Made by a program: the position numbers and the translations under genes
The notes under the pieces: generated by a model
Database searches by the model: none
Told to the model about the DNA's origin: nothing
Seen by the model: only the letters and a program-made list of their open reading frames with translations
Shown here: positions 28,543 to 37,397 of the stretch, piece after piece
How positions within the stretch are numbered: the first letter of the stretch is position 1
Layout of the letters: every line of letters begins with the position of its first letter
Assembly: GCF_014295035.1 (NCBI RefSeq)
Contig: NZ_CP060404.1
Span: 3,683,501 to 3,747,500 of the forward strand
DNA length: 64,000 bases
Origin: Streptomyces buecherae
GTDB taxonomy: Bacteria; Actinomycetota; Actinomycetes; Streptomycetales; Streptomycetaceae
Reading direction: 5' to 3'

Positions 28543-30303
28543 CTACCCCGAGCCCTTCTCAACGTCGCCGTACTTGCCCACGACGACGAGCGCCTGGTTC
28601 TTCAGGCTCCCGGAATCCGTGTCCCAGTAACCGCTGTGCCCGTCGGTGTCTGTGCGCATCTGATGCGCTCCGAACACGCGGTCGCTGGGGATGATGTAGA
28701 CCGCGGTGTCGAGAATCTGCTCTCGATGGCCGTGCACGTAACGCCCCAGGCCCGGGATCTTGTCGCCGTCCGCTTCCTCGTTCCAGACATGCCCCTTGGG
28801 TACGTCCAGGTCCGTCGCCCGGCCCACTTGCACGCCCGGGCTGCCCAGCGTGACGATGTCATCCGCGTGCAGGTCGCCTTGACGGGCGGCGGAGCCGATG
28901 AGCGTCGTGCCGTAGCTGTGGCCCGTGACGGTGAGGTGCCCAGGGGAATCCGTCGCATGTGAAGCACGGATTCCGTCAACGAAAGTGTTGAGATGCGGGG
29001 CGCCATTGTTGGCGTATTCCGAAGAGGCGGGCTGTTTGATGCCCTGAGGTGCGTCGTAGCCGAGCCAGGTGATGGTGGACACGCTCTTCCCGTCAGCCTC
29101 AGAGTTGGCGGCGAGCCACAAGTTCGTCATGCGCTTGATATCGTGCGCGAAATTTCCCAACCCGGCGTCCGTACCCGGCACGTAGACCGCCGTGTGATCA
29201 GCGGTGTCCGGGTTGCCGTTCGCGATGACGGCGCGCCCCCGGCCCTCCGGAGAGAAGGCCAGCAGGTAAGCACGCGGGAAGCGCTTCTCGCCCGGTTCCA
29301 GATCGTTGCGCGCGAAACGGTTCTGAATGTCCCCCATCCCCTTGAGCGACGCTTCGAGTTGGGACCTCTTGTCGCCCCACTTCTTGTCCCAGGCGATCCA
29401 CTCGGCCGTCCTCGTGGCGATGGGACTGCCCACCCGGCCGGGCTGGATTTTGATCGGCTCCGGAGGTATCGCGTTGAGCTGCGTCTGGTAGTCGGCCCGC
29501 TTCTCGGCGAGGACCGCGCGGTTGGCCTCGTCGCGGACCGTGGCCGGGAGGCCGTCCAGGGCGCCGACGCTGGCGGGGTGGAGCGCGATGTAGTCCGCCT
29601 GCTCGTCCTGCGAGAGGCCCTTCCACCAATCGGCGTTCTCCTTGGGGGACTTGCCCTTCGGAATGTCCCCCGCGGGTACGTGGTCGGCCGCGCCGCGCAC
29701 CGCGGCCATGTCCCGCTGGGCGTCCACCCACTCCGCGTCGGAGACGTTCAGGTCGCTGTCGGCGTGGAGCCGGCCCAGTGCCCGCGCGTACCGGGCGTCC
29801 GCCTCGGTGGCCTCCCTGAGCGCGGCTCCGATGCGGTCGGCGTACTCCTGCGCCTTGGCCCGCTTGGGGTCCGGGTCCGACCCGATGACCATGCTGGGCC
29901 TGCTGCCCCGCACGCTCTGGTGGGGCGCGAGGGGCGCCGCCGGGTCCTTGTCGACCCAGTGCACCGAGCCGTCCGACTTCACGGTGAACTGCTCGGCCTC
30001 GGCGTCCGCCACGGCGTCGGCCAGCTTCTTCTGCGCGGAACGCAACTCGCCGGCCAGGCCGTTGAGGGCGGTGCGGATCAGCCCGGTCTCCACCTGGGCG
30101 TGGTGGCAGCTCCGCGCGAGGTCGTGCAGCCGCTCGACGGCGGCGTCCACGCCCTCTCCCGTCACGGCGAGCTGTAACCGCGTGGCGATCTCGTCCGTCA
30201 CCCGCCCCTTGGCCGTGCCCGCCGCGCTGCTGAGGCGGTGCCATCCGTCGGCCGCGTCCTCCAGTTCAGCCGGGCGTAAGTCCCTGAGCTGGTCGAACGT
30301 CAC
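28543..30303 (-). CDS. DUF1023 alpha/beta hydrolase with WXG100-like N-terminal domain, two TTA codons
   Basis: The 586-residue product starts at the GTG at 30303, which overlaps the stop of the preceding gene (GTGA). Residues 1-120 form a helical WXG100-like region. The C-terminal 250 residues are an alpha/beta hydrolase of the DUF1023 type, with the nucleophile elbow TGHSYGTTL near residue 460, GNPDTADHTAVYVPGTDAGL before it, and a final His in HSGYWDTD. Substrate and export are unknown; the N-terminal fold suggests a partner or type VII-like secretion. Codons 9 and 43 are both TTA, a strong sign of bldA-dependent translation. It lies between the WXG-like gene and the lipoprotein gene. Confidence 0.85.
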   Translation of the reverse strand: MTFDQLRDLRPAELEDAADGWHRLSSAAGTAKGRVTDEIATRLQLAVTGEGVDAAVERLHDLARSCHHAQVETGLIRTALNGLAGELRSAQKKLADAVADAEAEQFTVKSDGSVHWVDKDPAAPLAPHQSVRGSRPSMVIGSDPDPKRAKAQEYADRIGAALREATEADARYARALGRLHADSDLNVSDAEWVDAQRDMAAVRGAADHVPAGDIPKGKSPKENADWWKGLSQDEQADYIALHPASVGALDGLPATVRDEANRAVLAEKRADYQTQLNAIPPEPIKIQPGRVGSPIATRTAEWIAWDKKWGDKRSQLEASLKGMGDIQNRFARNDLEPGEKRFPRAYLLAFSPEGRGRAVIANGNPDTADHTAVYVPGTDAGLGNFAHDIKRMTNLWLAANSEADGKSVSTITWLGYDAPQGIKQPASSEYANNGAPHLNTFVDGIRASHATDSPGHLTVTGHSYGTTLIGSAARQGDLHADDIVTLGSPGVQVGRATDLDVPKGHVWNEEADGDKIPGLGRYVHGHREQILDTAVYIIPSDRVFGAHQMRTDTDGHSGYWDTDSGSLKNQALVVVGKYGDVEKGSG

Positions 30304-30767
30304 CACCGGGACTGGCCCCCTTCGCCCGGCGTGGGCCGGCCGACTCCGGGCCGATCGTCCGGGGCGGCGTCCCGACTCTTGAACGCGTCTCTGACCGCGT
30401 CGTCGGTGCGGTAGTACGACTGGGCGGCCTTCTCCATTTTTCCCTGTACGTCGTCGCACTCCCGCTGCATGTGGTCGACCTTGCGTTTCCACGACTGGAA
30501 GACGCTGCGCTGCGCCGTCGCGCTGAGCAGACCCGTCACGCCAGCGTCACCGCTGCCGGCGCCGCGCTGCCCCTCGGAGAGCCCGCTCACCGCCGTACGC
30601 AGGTCACCGCGCACGGCCCGTACGCCCTCAGACGCCTGACTCCAGGCGCGCTTGGACTGCCGCAACTGCCCCTGAGCGTCGCCTCCGCCCGGCCCGTCGG
30701 CGCTCGCCAGCCGCAACCGGGTCGACGCCTCCCCCTTGAGTTCCGCCCATTCCTGATCGAACGTCAC
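30300..30767 (-). CDS. WXG100-like helical protein, first gene of the DUF1023 operon
   Basis: The 155-residue product starts at the GTG at 30767 (TFDQEWAELKGEASTRLRLA follows the start residue) after GGGGGAGACAC. It is all-helical, with SWKRKVDHMQRECDDVQGKM near 110-130 and YYRTDDAVRDAF afterwards, as in ESX/WXG100-like proteins, but it is longer than the usual 100 residues and lacks a clear WXG. Its first residues (VTFDQ) match those of the downstream hydrolase, so the two N-termini may be related. Its TGA overlaps the next gene's GTG, so translation is coupled. A role as a partner or toxin-like secreted protein is an inference. Confidence 0.68.
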   Translation of the reverse strand: MTFDQEWAELKGEASTRLRLASADGPGGGDAQGQLRQSKRAWSQASEGVRAVRGDLRTAVSGLSEGQRGAGSGDAGVTGLLSATAQRSVFQSWKRKVDHMQRECDDVQGKMEKAAQSYYRTDDAVRDAFKSRDAAPDDRPGVGRPTPGEGGQSRW

Positions 30768-30969
30768 GTGTCTCCCCCCAGGCCCCCACGTCACGGCATG
30801 CGCCGTTGACTCCTTGGAGTACGAACGTAACAGGCTGTGCAAGCTCGGGGGTGGGCGGGCTCGAATCCGGCGCTGGGGGGAACCCGCTGGTTACGGGGAA
30901 CACAGGCCCGGGGGCGGTCTCCGCGACGGCACCTCACCGGCGTGGAGGCTTCCTCGGGGAAGCCGGGCA

Positions 30970-31536
30970 TCAGGCGTACCGCACGAACCCGTCGGTAGCG
31001 ATCTTCGCGCCCAGGGCCGTGAGTTCGACGCCCTCGCCGAACCGCCCGCGCAGGCTGCCCTGGAACTCGCCGTCGCGGGGCGTGGTGCGCAGGGTCCAGG
31101 TGCCGTCGCGCGGATCGATCAGCAGGTAGGCGGGGATGCCGGCGTCCGCGTACCAAGCGACCATGTCGCGCGTGTCCTTGGCGCTGTTGCCCTTGAAAAC
31201 GACCTCCACGACCAGCTCCACGTCCGCCGGATCAGCCAACCAGTCGTCCGACTCGCCGAATGCGGCGTCGCAGACCATGAGGTCGGGGGTGGCGTAGTCG
31301 TCGGCATCGTCCGGGAGGGAGACGGAGGCGACCTGGAAGGCGTCCAGGTGGGCGGGCAGACCGCCCAGCAGTTGCTTGGCGACCGCGTTGATGATGCCCG
31401 CGTGCTTGCCGCGTGGGGTCGGGGACATCATGAGGACTCCTCTGATGATCTCGCCGCGCAAACCGCTGGCCTCCTCCGCGGCCTCAGCGGCGCGGCGCAG
31501 CGGCGACATGACCTGCTCAGGGGGCGTCATGGCCAT
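30970..31536 (-). CDS. Uma2-family (DUF820) putative restriction-like endonuclease
   Basis: The 188-residue product starts at the ATG at 31536 after AAGAAGGGAGTG. It has the Uma2/DUF820 landmarks: GEIIRGVLMMSPTPRGKHAG near 25-45, DDYATPDLMVCDAAFGESDD near 92-111, DVELVVEVVFKGNSAKDTRD near 119-138 (PD-(D/E)XK core with the Glu), and WYADAGIPAYLLIDP. These proteins have a nuclease-like fold and are very numerous in Streptomyces; most have no proven activity. A 10-bp palindrome (TTCTGCAGAA) lies 16-25 bases upstream of the start and could be an operator. Confidence 0.88.
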   Translation of the reverse strand: MAMTPPEQVMSPLRRAAEAAEEASGLRGEIIRGVLMMSPTPRGKHAGIINAVAKQLLGGLPAHLDAFQVASVSLPDDADDYATPDLMVCDAAFGESDDWLADPADVELVVEVVFKGNSAKDTRDMVAWYADAGIPAYLLIDPRDGTWTLRTTPRDGEFQGSLRGRFGEGVELTALGAKIATDGFVRYA

Positions 31537-31693
31537 GATCGACACTCCCTTCTTCTGCAGAAAGAGTAGTCGCGGCACCTTGCGTGAACCGGAGACCTGA
31601 GCACGCCACGGGGCCGACCTCACCATTCCCGGGCCCCCGCCTCGCACGGAGCCCCGCTCCCGGGCACCCTCACCCCGCCCCGCCCGCTACCAC

Positions 31694-32371
31694 CTACACG
31701 GCAGCGTGCGAGGCGTGCTCCGTCGACGTGTCGCCGGGCGAGCCCGCGCCCGCCGCGCCGGCCGCCCCCTCTCCGCCCGCCGCCAGGCGGCGCTCCAGTC
31801 GGTCCCGGGCCGGTGGCCACTCGTCGGCGAGCATCGAGTAGTAGACGCTGTCCCGCCAGGTGCCGTCCGGCATGGCCATGTGGCGGCGGAGCACGCCCTC
31901 GCGGTGGGCGCCGAGGCGGGCTATCGCCTCCTGGGAGCGCGCGTTGAGATGGTGGGTCTTCCACTGCACGCGGCCGACGCCCAGGTCCTCGAAGGCGTGG
32001 GTGAGCAGGAGCAGTTTGGCCTCGGTGTTCACCGCCGTGCGCCACACCTGTCGGCCGTACCAGGTGCCGCCTATCTCCAGGCGCTCGTCGCGCACGCTGA
32101 TGTCCAGGTAGGACGTCTGGCCGACGGCGCGGCCCGTCTCGCGCAGCACGGCCGCCCACAGGATGGCCTCCTTGGCCTCGTCGGCGAGCTGCCCCGCGAC
32201 GATCTCGCGCAGCTCGGCCTCCGTGCGCGGCATGGGGTGGTTCAGCCAGCGCCAGACCTCCTCGTCGCCGCCGCCGGCGCGGAAGAGGTCCGGCACGTGG
32301 GCGAGGGTCAGCGGCTCCAGCCGCACGGTGTGACCCTCAAGGATCCTGGGGACGGGCTTCACGGAGAGCAT
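31694..32371 (-). CDS. GNAT acetyltransferase, RimJ/RimL type
   Basis: The 225-residue product is a GNAT protein of the ribosomal-protein acetyltransferase type. It has GHTVRLEPLTLAHVPDLF near residue 13, RAVGQTSYLDISVRDERLEI, and GGTWYGRQVWRTAVNTEAKL near 100-120, followed by KLLLLTHAFEDLGVGRVQWK and NARSQEAIARLGAHREGVLR. The C-terminal 25 residues are a low-complexity Ala/Gly tail. It may acetylate an N-terminal amine of a protein or a small molecule. It stands alone on its strand, with no operon partner. Confidence 0.9.
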   Translation of the reverse strand: MLSVKPVPRILEGHTVRLEPLTLAHVPDLFRAGGGDEEVWRWLNHPMPRTEAELREIVAGQLADEAKEAILWAAVLRETGRAVGQTSYLDISVRDERLEIGGTWYGRQVWRTAVNTEAKLLLLTHAFEDLGVGRVQWKTHHLNARSQEAIARLGAHREGVLRRHMAMPDGTWRDSVYYSMLADEWPPARDRLERRLAAGGEGAAGAAGAGSPGDTSTEHASHAAV

Positions 32372-32484
32372 GCGAAAAGGCTAACCCGCTTACGTACTAG
32401 CGGCAAGAGGTTTTTGTTCTAGGGCAATCCTTTTGGGATGGGGCCGCTCCCCCGGAGCCAGCCCAACTCCTCCACGCGGGCAGC

Positions 32485-33810
32485 TCAGCGCTCCGTGCCG
32501 CACAGGGTCTGGTCGAGCAGGCTCTGGAGGGAGCGCTCGGCCTTCATCAGCCACGCCTCGTTGGACGCCTTGCCGCTGGCCGCGATCACCACGCCGCGCT
32601 TGCCGTCGGCGGTGAAGCCGGTGCGTACGGTGCCGCCCTCGACGTCGCCACCGTGGCCCCAGCGGTCACCGCCGCAGGCCAGCGGCTGGCGCATCAGGCC
32701 GAGGCCGTACCGCAGTCCCGGCATGACCTGGTCGAAGTCCGCTGACACGGGGACGACCTCGCGCATCTCCCCGAGCTGCTCGGCCGGCAGCAGGTCGCCG
32801 GTCAGCAGCGCGGTGTAGAAGCGGTCCAGGTCGCGCTCGGTGGTCACCAGCGCGCCCGCCGCGTCGCCCCAGGACATGTTGCGCACCGTGGTGTCCGTGA
32901 GCCGCCGCGAGCCGGGGAACTGCTGGTAGATGTGGGCGTGCGGGCCCCGCAGGTACGGGTCGTCGCCCGGTGCGTAGGTGCCCTTGAGGCCGAGCGGCTT
33001 CACGATGCGCTGCCTGACCTCCTCGCCCCACGGCCGCCCCGTGGCCTTCTCGATGATCATCCCGAGGAGCACGTAGCCGGGGTTGGAGTAGTTCCACCTG
33101 GGCGTGGGGTCGTCGGGGTCGGCCGGGTCGAAGTCGGGCTCGTGGCGCAGGGCGCCGGCGATGAGCTGCTCCGGCTCCAGGTGCTCCAGCCGCGTCCGCT
33201 CGAAGTCGGCGGCGGTGTTCCCGGTGTCCTCGGTGCGGTCGTAGTTGTACAGGCCGCTGGTGTGCTGGAGCAGGTGGCGGATCGTGATGCGCCGGCCGTC
33301 GTTGCCGTTTCCAGTGATCAGGCCGGGCAGCCAGTCGTGCACGGTGTCGTCGAGGGACAGCTCGCCCTCGGCGACGAGTTGCAGAACGACGACGGCGACG
33401 AACGACTTGGTGGTGCTCCCGCCCCGGAAGGAGGCCCCGGCCGGCACGGGGCGGCCCGTGTTCAGCTTCGCCTCGCCGGCCCGGGCGGTGGTGTGCCGGG
33501 TGCCGTCGCGTACGTCCACCGAGACGTTGACGTAGCCGGCCTCGCGCAGCGTGCGCTCCACGGCCCGTCGCAGTTGCCGCTGGGTGAGCGGCTTACGCGT
33601 CGCCTCGCGGGCGCCGGCGGTGTCGGACGAGGCGGGTGCCGAGCCCTCTCCGGGTGCCGTGATCCCCGTGGTGGCGGCCCGCTGGGAGGAGGGCGCGCGG
33701 GTGCCGTCGTCGGCGACCGCGGGCGCGGAGGCCGCGAGTCCGGTCATCGTCGCGGCCAGCGCGACGGCGGCGGTCAGGCGTACGCGGGGTGCTCGGGTGC
33801 GTGTGTTCAT
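32485..33810 (-). CDS. Secreted serine hydrolase of the beta-lactamase/D-Ala-D-Ala carboxypeptidase class C type
   Basis: The 441-residue product starts at the ATG at 33810 with a signal peptide (RLTAAVALAATMTGLAAS, cleavage near residue 35) and a Ser/Thr/Ala linker. The active-site motifs are in order: GSTTKSF (SxxK, near 130), NYSNPGY (YxN, near 240) and GHGGDV (HxG, near 386). It should be an exported esterase, peptidase or beta-lactamase-like enzyme acting on cell-wall peptides; the substrate is unknown. It is followed by 113 bases without a gene. Nothing about its neighbours points to a pathway. Confidence 0.92.
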   Translation of the reverse strand: MNTRTRAPRVRLTAAVALAATMTGLAASAPAVADDGTRAPSSQRAATTGITAPGEGSAPASSDTAGAREATRKPLTQRQLRRAVERTLREAGYVNVSVDVRDGTRHTTARAGEAKLNTGRPVPAGASFRGGSTTKSFVAVVVLQLVAEGELSLDDTVHDWLPGLITGNGNDGRRITIRHLLQHTSGLYNYDRTEDTGNTAADFERTRLEHLEPEQLIAGALRHEPDFDPADPDDPTPRWNYSNPGYVLLGMIIEKATGRPWGEEVRQRIVKPLGLKGTYAPGDDPYLRGPHAHIYQQFPGSRRLTDTTVRNMSWGDAAGALVTTERDLDRFYTALLTGDLLPAEQLGEMREVVPVSADFDQVMPGLRYGLGLMRQPLACGGDRWGHGGDVEGGTVRTGFTADGKRGVVIAASGKASNEAWLMKAERSLQSLLDQTLCGTER

Positions 33811-33929
33811 GACCCCCAGCGTCCCGGCCGGGCCGGCGCGCGACCATGTGGCAGGCTCCCCAACTGGCCGGGGGCTAACCCGAATTCGTCCTGGTGCGCC
33901 CGCCGACACGTCCGGCTGGGACCCTGCTC

Positions 33930-34964
33930 CTACAGCCCGCGGGCTCCGGTGAGTTTGTCGGGGTTCGTCACGGAGTAGATGGCGGTGATCCGGTCGTCGT
34001 CAGGTGCCAGGTCCACGATGAGCGCGGCGAGCGGGCCGTCGTCGGTGACGACGAGCGCGCACGGGTCGCCGGCCGTCCGACGGAGGTGGAGGCGCGGCGG
34101 GTTCGGGGGCAGTGCGCCGGCGATCGCCAGGAACAGCGCCGCCACCCGCTCGCGACCGCGTACGGGCCGGGCGCTGACCGCGGGCCCCTTGCCGCCGCCG
34201 TCGGTCCACAGCGTGACGTCCGGCGCCAGGACCCTCAGCAGCGCCTGGAGGTCACCGCCCAGAGCGGCCTCGGCGAACCGCGCCGTCACCTCGGCGTGCC
34301 GGCCCGGTTCGGGCCGGTGGCGGGGGCGGCGCGCGTGGACGTGGCGGCGGGCGCGGACCGCGAGTTGGCGCACCGCGGCGGGGGACCGGCCGAGGGCGTC
34401 CGCGATCTCCGGGTGGCCGAAGCCGAAGACCTCGTGCAGCACGAACACCGCCCGCTCCAGCGGCGACAGGGTCTCCAGGACCACGAGCACCGCCATCGAC
34501 ACGCCCTCGGCGCGCTCGACGGGGCCGCTGGCGTCGTCCTCGGTCACGAACAGCGGCTCCGGCAGCCAGCAGCCCACGTACGTCTCCCGGCGGCGCCGCA
34601 GGTCGGCGCGGCGGGCCAGTGCCTGGTTCACCGCCGTACGCACCAGGTAGGCCCGCGCGTTGACGACGGGGCCGGCCGTCGACGCGCGGTGTCGGGCGGC
34701 CCAGGCGAGCCACACCTCCTGGAGGGCGTCCTCCGTGTCGGCGACGCTGCCCAGCATGTTGTAGATCACCGAGAACAGCAGGGGGCGCAGGCGCAGGAAC
34801 CGCTCGGTCACGGCGTCGTCGATCGCCCCGTCCCCCGCCGTCACCTCCGTCACCTCCGTCATCTTCGTCACCTCCGTCATCTCCGTCGCCTCCCTCTCTG
34901 TCACCGCTTCGGCCGCCGCCAACGCCTCGTTCCCCACGGCCGCCTGGATCGGGGTCACCGTCAT
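33930..34964 (-). CDS. ECF41/SigJ-like sigma factor with SnoaL-like C-terminal domain
   Basis: The 344-residue product starts at the ATG at 34964 after GGAGGAGGCGG. Region 2 is RLRPLLFSVIYNMLGSVADT and EDALQEVWLAWAAR; region 4 is TLSPLERAVFVLHEVFGFGH and PEIADALGRSPAAVRQLAVR. The C-terminal part (about 235-340, with TDGGGKGPAVSARPVRGRER) is a SnoaL-like domain that regulates ECF41 sigma factors internally, without an anti-sigma factor. The first 45 residues contain a Glu/Met/Thr repeat encoded by six 9-nt units and are not conserved. It diverges from the amidohydrolase gene, which may be a target. Confidence 0.9.
   Translation of the reverse strand: MTVTPIQAAVGNEALAAAEAVTEREATEMTEVTKMTEVTEVTAGDGAIDDAVTERFLRLRPLLFSVIYNMLGSVADTEDALQEVWLAWAARHRASTAGPVVNARAYLVRTAVNQALARRADLRRRRETYVGCWLPEPLFVTEDDASGPVERAEGVSMAVLVVLETLSPLERAVFVLHEVFGFGHPEIADALGRSPAAVRQLAVRARRHVHARRPRHRPEPGRHAEVTARFAEAALGGDLQALLRVLAPDVTLWTDGGGKGPAVSARPVRGRERVAALFLAIAGALPPNPPRLHLRRTAGDPCALVVTDDGPLAALIVDLAPDDDRITAIYSVTNPDKLTGARGL
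34840..34893. repeat. Six 9-nt tandem repeats inside the sigma factor gene
   Basis: Variants of GTCACCTCC repeat six times without a gap. On the coding strand they encode alternating Glu-Val-Thr, Glu-Met-Thr and Lys-Met-Thr steps near the N-terminus. The unit length preserves the frame when copies are gained or lost. Confidence 0.92.
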
Positions 34965-34987
34965 GTCCGCCTCCTCCTCCGTCAGTG

Positions 34988-35037
34988 ACGACATCCGGTC
35001 ACGACATCCGGTCACGACACTGGTCACGCCACCGGTC
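34988..35037. promoter_or_regulatory. Four tandem 12-13-nt repeats between the sigma factor and amidohydrolase genes
   Basis: Units ACGACATCCGGTC (34988 and 35001), ACGACACTGGTC (35014) and ACGCCACCGGTC (35026) run head to tail just upstream of the sigma factor start. They may be a tandem operator for either divergent gene. Function is not shown by the sequence. Confidence 0.55.
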
Positions 35038-35185
35038 ATGACCGTAGAGACCCGCCGTCCCGCGCGTGTGACACGCGAGGGCCTCCCTATGACGCACGTC
35101 ACCGCACCGGCCGCCGATGTCACAGCCGGCGGCCCCGGCTCCTCTGTGCTGGCGTCCGGGAGAACACCACTGGCAGGAGTTGCCG

Positions 35186-36409
35186 ATGCGCACACTGATC
35201 CGCGATGTCACGGTCTTCGACGGCGAGCGCACCACCGCGCACGTCACCGTGGAGCTGGTGAACGGCCTGATCACCTCCGTACGACCCGAGCCCGAGCCAC
35301 GGGACGCGGCCGGCCCGACGGTTGGCACGCCGGGCAACGCGCCGGCGGGTGCGCCGGCTGACGCGCCGGGCGAGCACAGGATCGACGAGGAGGTCGACGG
35401 CCGGGGAAGGACCCTGCTGCCGGGGCTGATCGACGCGCACACCCACGTCTTCGACGGCAGCCTGAGCCAGGCGCTGCGGTACGGGGTCACCACCGAACTC
35501 GACATGTTCTGCCTGCCCCACGTGCTGCCCGACCAGCGCCGGTTGGCCGCCGAGCGGGACGACGTGGCCGACCTGCGCAGCGCGGGCACGCTGGCGACGG
35601 TCCCCGGCGGCCACCCGACGCAACTGCTGCCGGACTTGCCCGGGGCGCCCGAAGGGCCGGTGGTCATCGACGTCATCGACGACCCGGCCCGGGCACCGGA
35701 GTTCGTACGGGCCCGGCAGGCCGAGGGGGCCGACTATCTCAAGATCGTCATCGATGACGGCTCCGTACACGGCACCGACCTGCCGACCATGACGCCGGAG
35801 CTGGCCGCCGCGCTCACCTCGGCGGCGCACGCCGTCGGGCTGCGGGTCATCGCGCACGCCATCACCGCGGCCGAGGTGGCGACGGCCCTCGACGCCGGCG
35901 TGGACGGCCTCGCCCACGTGTGGACCGACCTCGCGCCGGGCGACCCGGCCTCGCGGCGGCTGGCCGAACGGGTGCGCTCGGCGGGGGTCTTCACCGTCAC
36001 CACGCTCGCCTACTTCGAGGCGATCACCGAACGGGAGACCAGGGCCCCGGCCTGCGCCCACCCCGGCGGCTCCCGCAACGCCGCGGGCGCCGTGCGCGCC
36101 CTGCGCGAGGCCGGGGCGCCCCTGCTGGCCGGGACCGACGCCACCCCGTACACCCCGGGCCACGGCAGCGGCATGCACCGTGAGCTGCGCCTGCTCCACC
36201 GGGCCGGCCTGAGCCCCCGCACCGCGCTGGCCGCCGCGACCAGCCTGCCCGCGCGCCACTTCGCCCTGACCGACCGTGGCCGGATCGCCCCCGGCCTCCG
36301 TGCCGACCTGCTGCTCGTGGAGGGCGACCCGACGCGGGACGTCTCCGCGATCGCCGCCCTCACCGACGTGTGGCGACGCGGCGTACGCCACCGCCACCCC
36401 GCGCGCTGA
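35186..36409 (+). CDS. Amidohydrolase-family metal-dependent hydrolase
   Basis: The 407-residue product starts at the ATG at 35186 after GGCAGGAG. It has the amidohydrolase order: an N-terminal strand domain (RTLIRDVTVFDGERTTAHV), GLIDAHTHVFDG near 78-90 (HxH metal site), LKIVIDDG (carboxylated Lys candidate), VIAHAITAAEV and GLAHVW (metal His), LLAGTDATPY (catalytic Asp) and the closing GRIAPGLRADLLLVEGDPTR. It should hydrolyse an amide or cyclic imide in the imidazolonepropionase/prolidase-like group; the substrate is unknown. It diverges from the ECF41-like sigma gene. Confidence 0.92.
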   Translation: MRTLIRDVTVFDGERTTAHVTVELVNGLITSVRPEPEPRDAAGPTVGTPGNAPAGAPADAPGEHRIDEEVDGRGRTLLPGLIDAHTHVFDGSLSQALRYGVTTELDMFCLPHVLPDQRRLAAERDDVADLRSAGTLATVPGGHPTQLLPDLPGAPEGPVVIDVIDDPARAPEFVRARQAEGADYLKIVIDDGSVHGTDLPTMTPELAAALTSAAHAVGLRVIAHAITAAEVATALDAGVDGLAHVWTDLAPGDPASRRLAERVRSAGVFTVTTLAYFEAITERETRAPACAHPGGSRNAAGAVRALREAGAPLLAGTDATPYTPGHGSGMHRELRLLHRAGLSPRTALAAATSLPARHFALTDRGRIAPGLRADLLLVEGDPTRDVSAIAALTDVWRRGVRHRHPAR

Positions 36410-36541
36410 GCCACCCGCGAACCACCGCCGGTGCGCCAGGCGTCATCATCGGGGGCGACCCGTCCGCGCGTCGTGCCGCGACGAGCGGGCGGGGGCGGGC
36501 GGGCGGGGAAAAGAGTGCGGCGGGCGCGGGGGGAGACGGCG

Positions 36542-37318
36542 TTGGATTCGGTGTCCGTGGTGTCGGCGGTCGTCGCCGTGGTCGGGGCGGGCCTGACCGG
36601 CCTGCTCGGCTACTGGCAGCAGCGCCGGCTGAACGCGCGAACGGAACGCAACTACATGGAGCGGTACGGCTCGTCCCTCGCGCTCGCCGCCTACGACCTA
36701 CAGAGCCGGATCTACAACATCCTGCGCGGCCACGTCGTCGACCACACCCCCTCCCTCGGCTACTCCGGCTACCTGACGGCCTTCCTGACCCACGGCACGC
36801 CGACGGAGGCCGAGTACGCGCGGCGCAGCACCGTGTTCGTGCTCGCGGAGTACCTGGGGTGGGCGGAGATCCTGCGCCGGGACATCCAGTTCCTCAACCT
36901 GGGCGGCAGCCGCACCAACCGGCGGATCATGCGGCAGTTGGGGGAGATCAGCACGCTCGTCGGCAGGATCTCCGAGACCAGCAACGAGCTGCGGGTCTTC
37001 CGCGCCCACCAGCGCGCGATCGGCGAGTTGATGGTCCACCCGGACAGCGTTCCCGGGCAGCGCTGGTGCCTGGGGTACGCGGAGTTCTCTCGCCGTCTGG
37101 ACCAGGACGAGGTCTTCCGCGCGTGGTTCACGCACCTGCTGGAGGACGTGGACCGGCTCGCCGTCGACCCCACCCCGGCCCTGGCCCGGCTTGAGGCGCT
37201 CCAGAACGCCCTGGTCCAACTGGTGGACCTGCTGGACCCGACCGCCGTGCAACTCCCCCACAACCGCCGGCGCTTCCGCCTCGCGACGTACACGGCCGGC
37301 CCGCTCCCAGGCCCTTGA
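36542..37318 (+). CDS. Single-pass membrane protein of unknown function
   Basis: The 258-residue product starts at the TTG at 36542 after GGGGGAG; a GTG at 36515 is an alternative. An N-terminal helix (SVVSAVVAVVGAGLTGLLGY, residues 4-23) is followed directly by basic residues, so the rest should be cytoplasmic. The body is helical, with AYDLQSRIYNILRGHVVDHT, YARRSTVFVLAEYLGWAEIL and WCLGYAEFSRRLDQDEVFRA. This pattern recurs in Streptomyces as a conserved protein of unknown role. It overlaps no neighbour and has no operon partner. Confidence 0.75.
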   Translation: MDSVSVVSAVVAVVGAGLTGLLGYWQQRRLNARTERNYMERYGSSLALAAYDLQSRIYNILRGHVVDHTPSLGYSGYLTAFLTHGTPTEAEYARRSTVFVLAEYLGWAEILRRDIQFLNLGGSRTNRRIMRQLGEISTLVGRISETSNELRVFRAHQRAIGELMVHPDSVPGQRWCLGYAEFSRRLDQDEVFRAWFTHLLEDVDRLAVDPTPALARLEALQNALVQLVDLLDPTAVQLPHNRRRFRLATYTAGPLPGP

Positions 37319-37397
37319 CCCGGCGACGGCCCAAGCCCGACCCGCCCGAGGCCAGGCCGCGGGCGGGTCAGGTGGCAGCGGGGGCGGTCGGGCCCCG

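Noticed and set aside
30840..30900. A tRNA-like GCTCGAATCC stretch
   Set aside because: The flanking bases do not form a T-stem or an acceptor stem on either strand, and no D-arm or anticodon arm fits upstream.
35067..35156. ECF41-type promoter elements (TGTCACA at 35118 and, on the minus strand, at 35067)
   Set aside because: The -10 element CGTC does not occur at the recalled spacing of about 16 bases from either copy, so autoregulation cannot be claimed.
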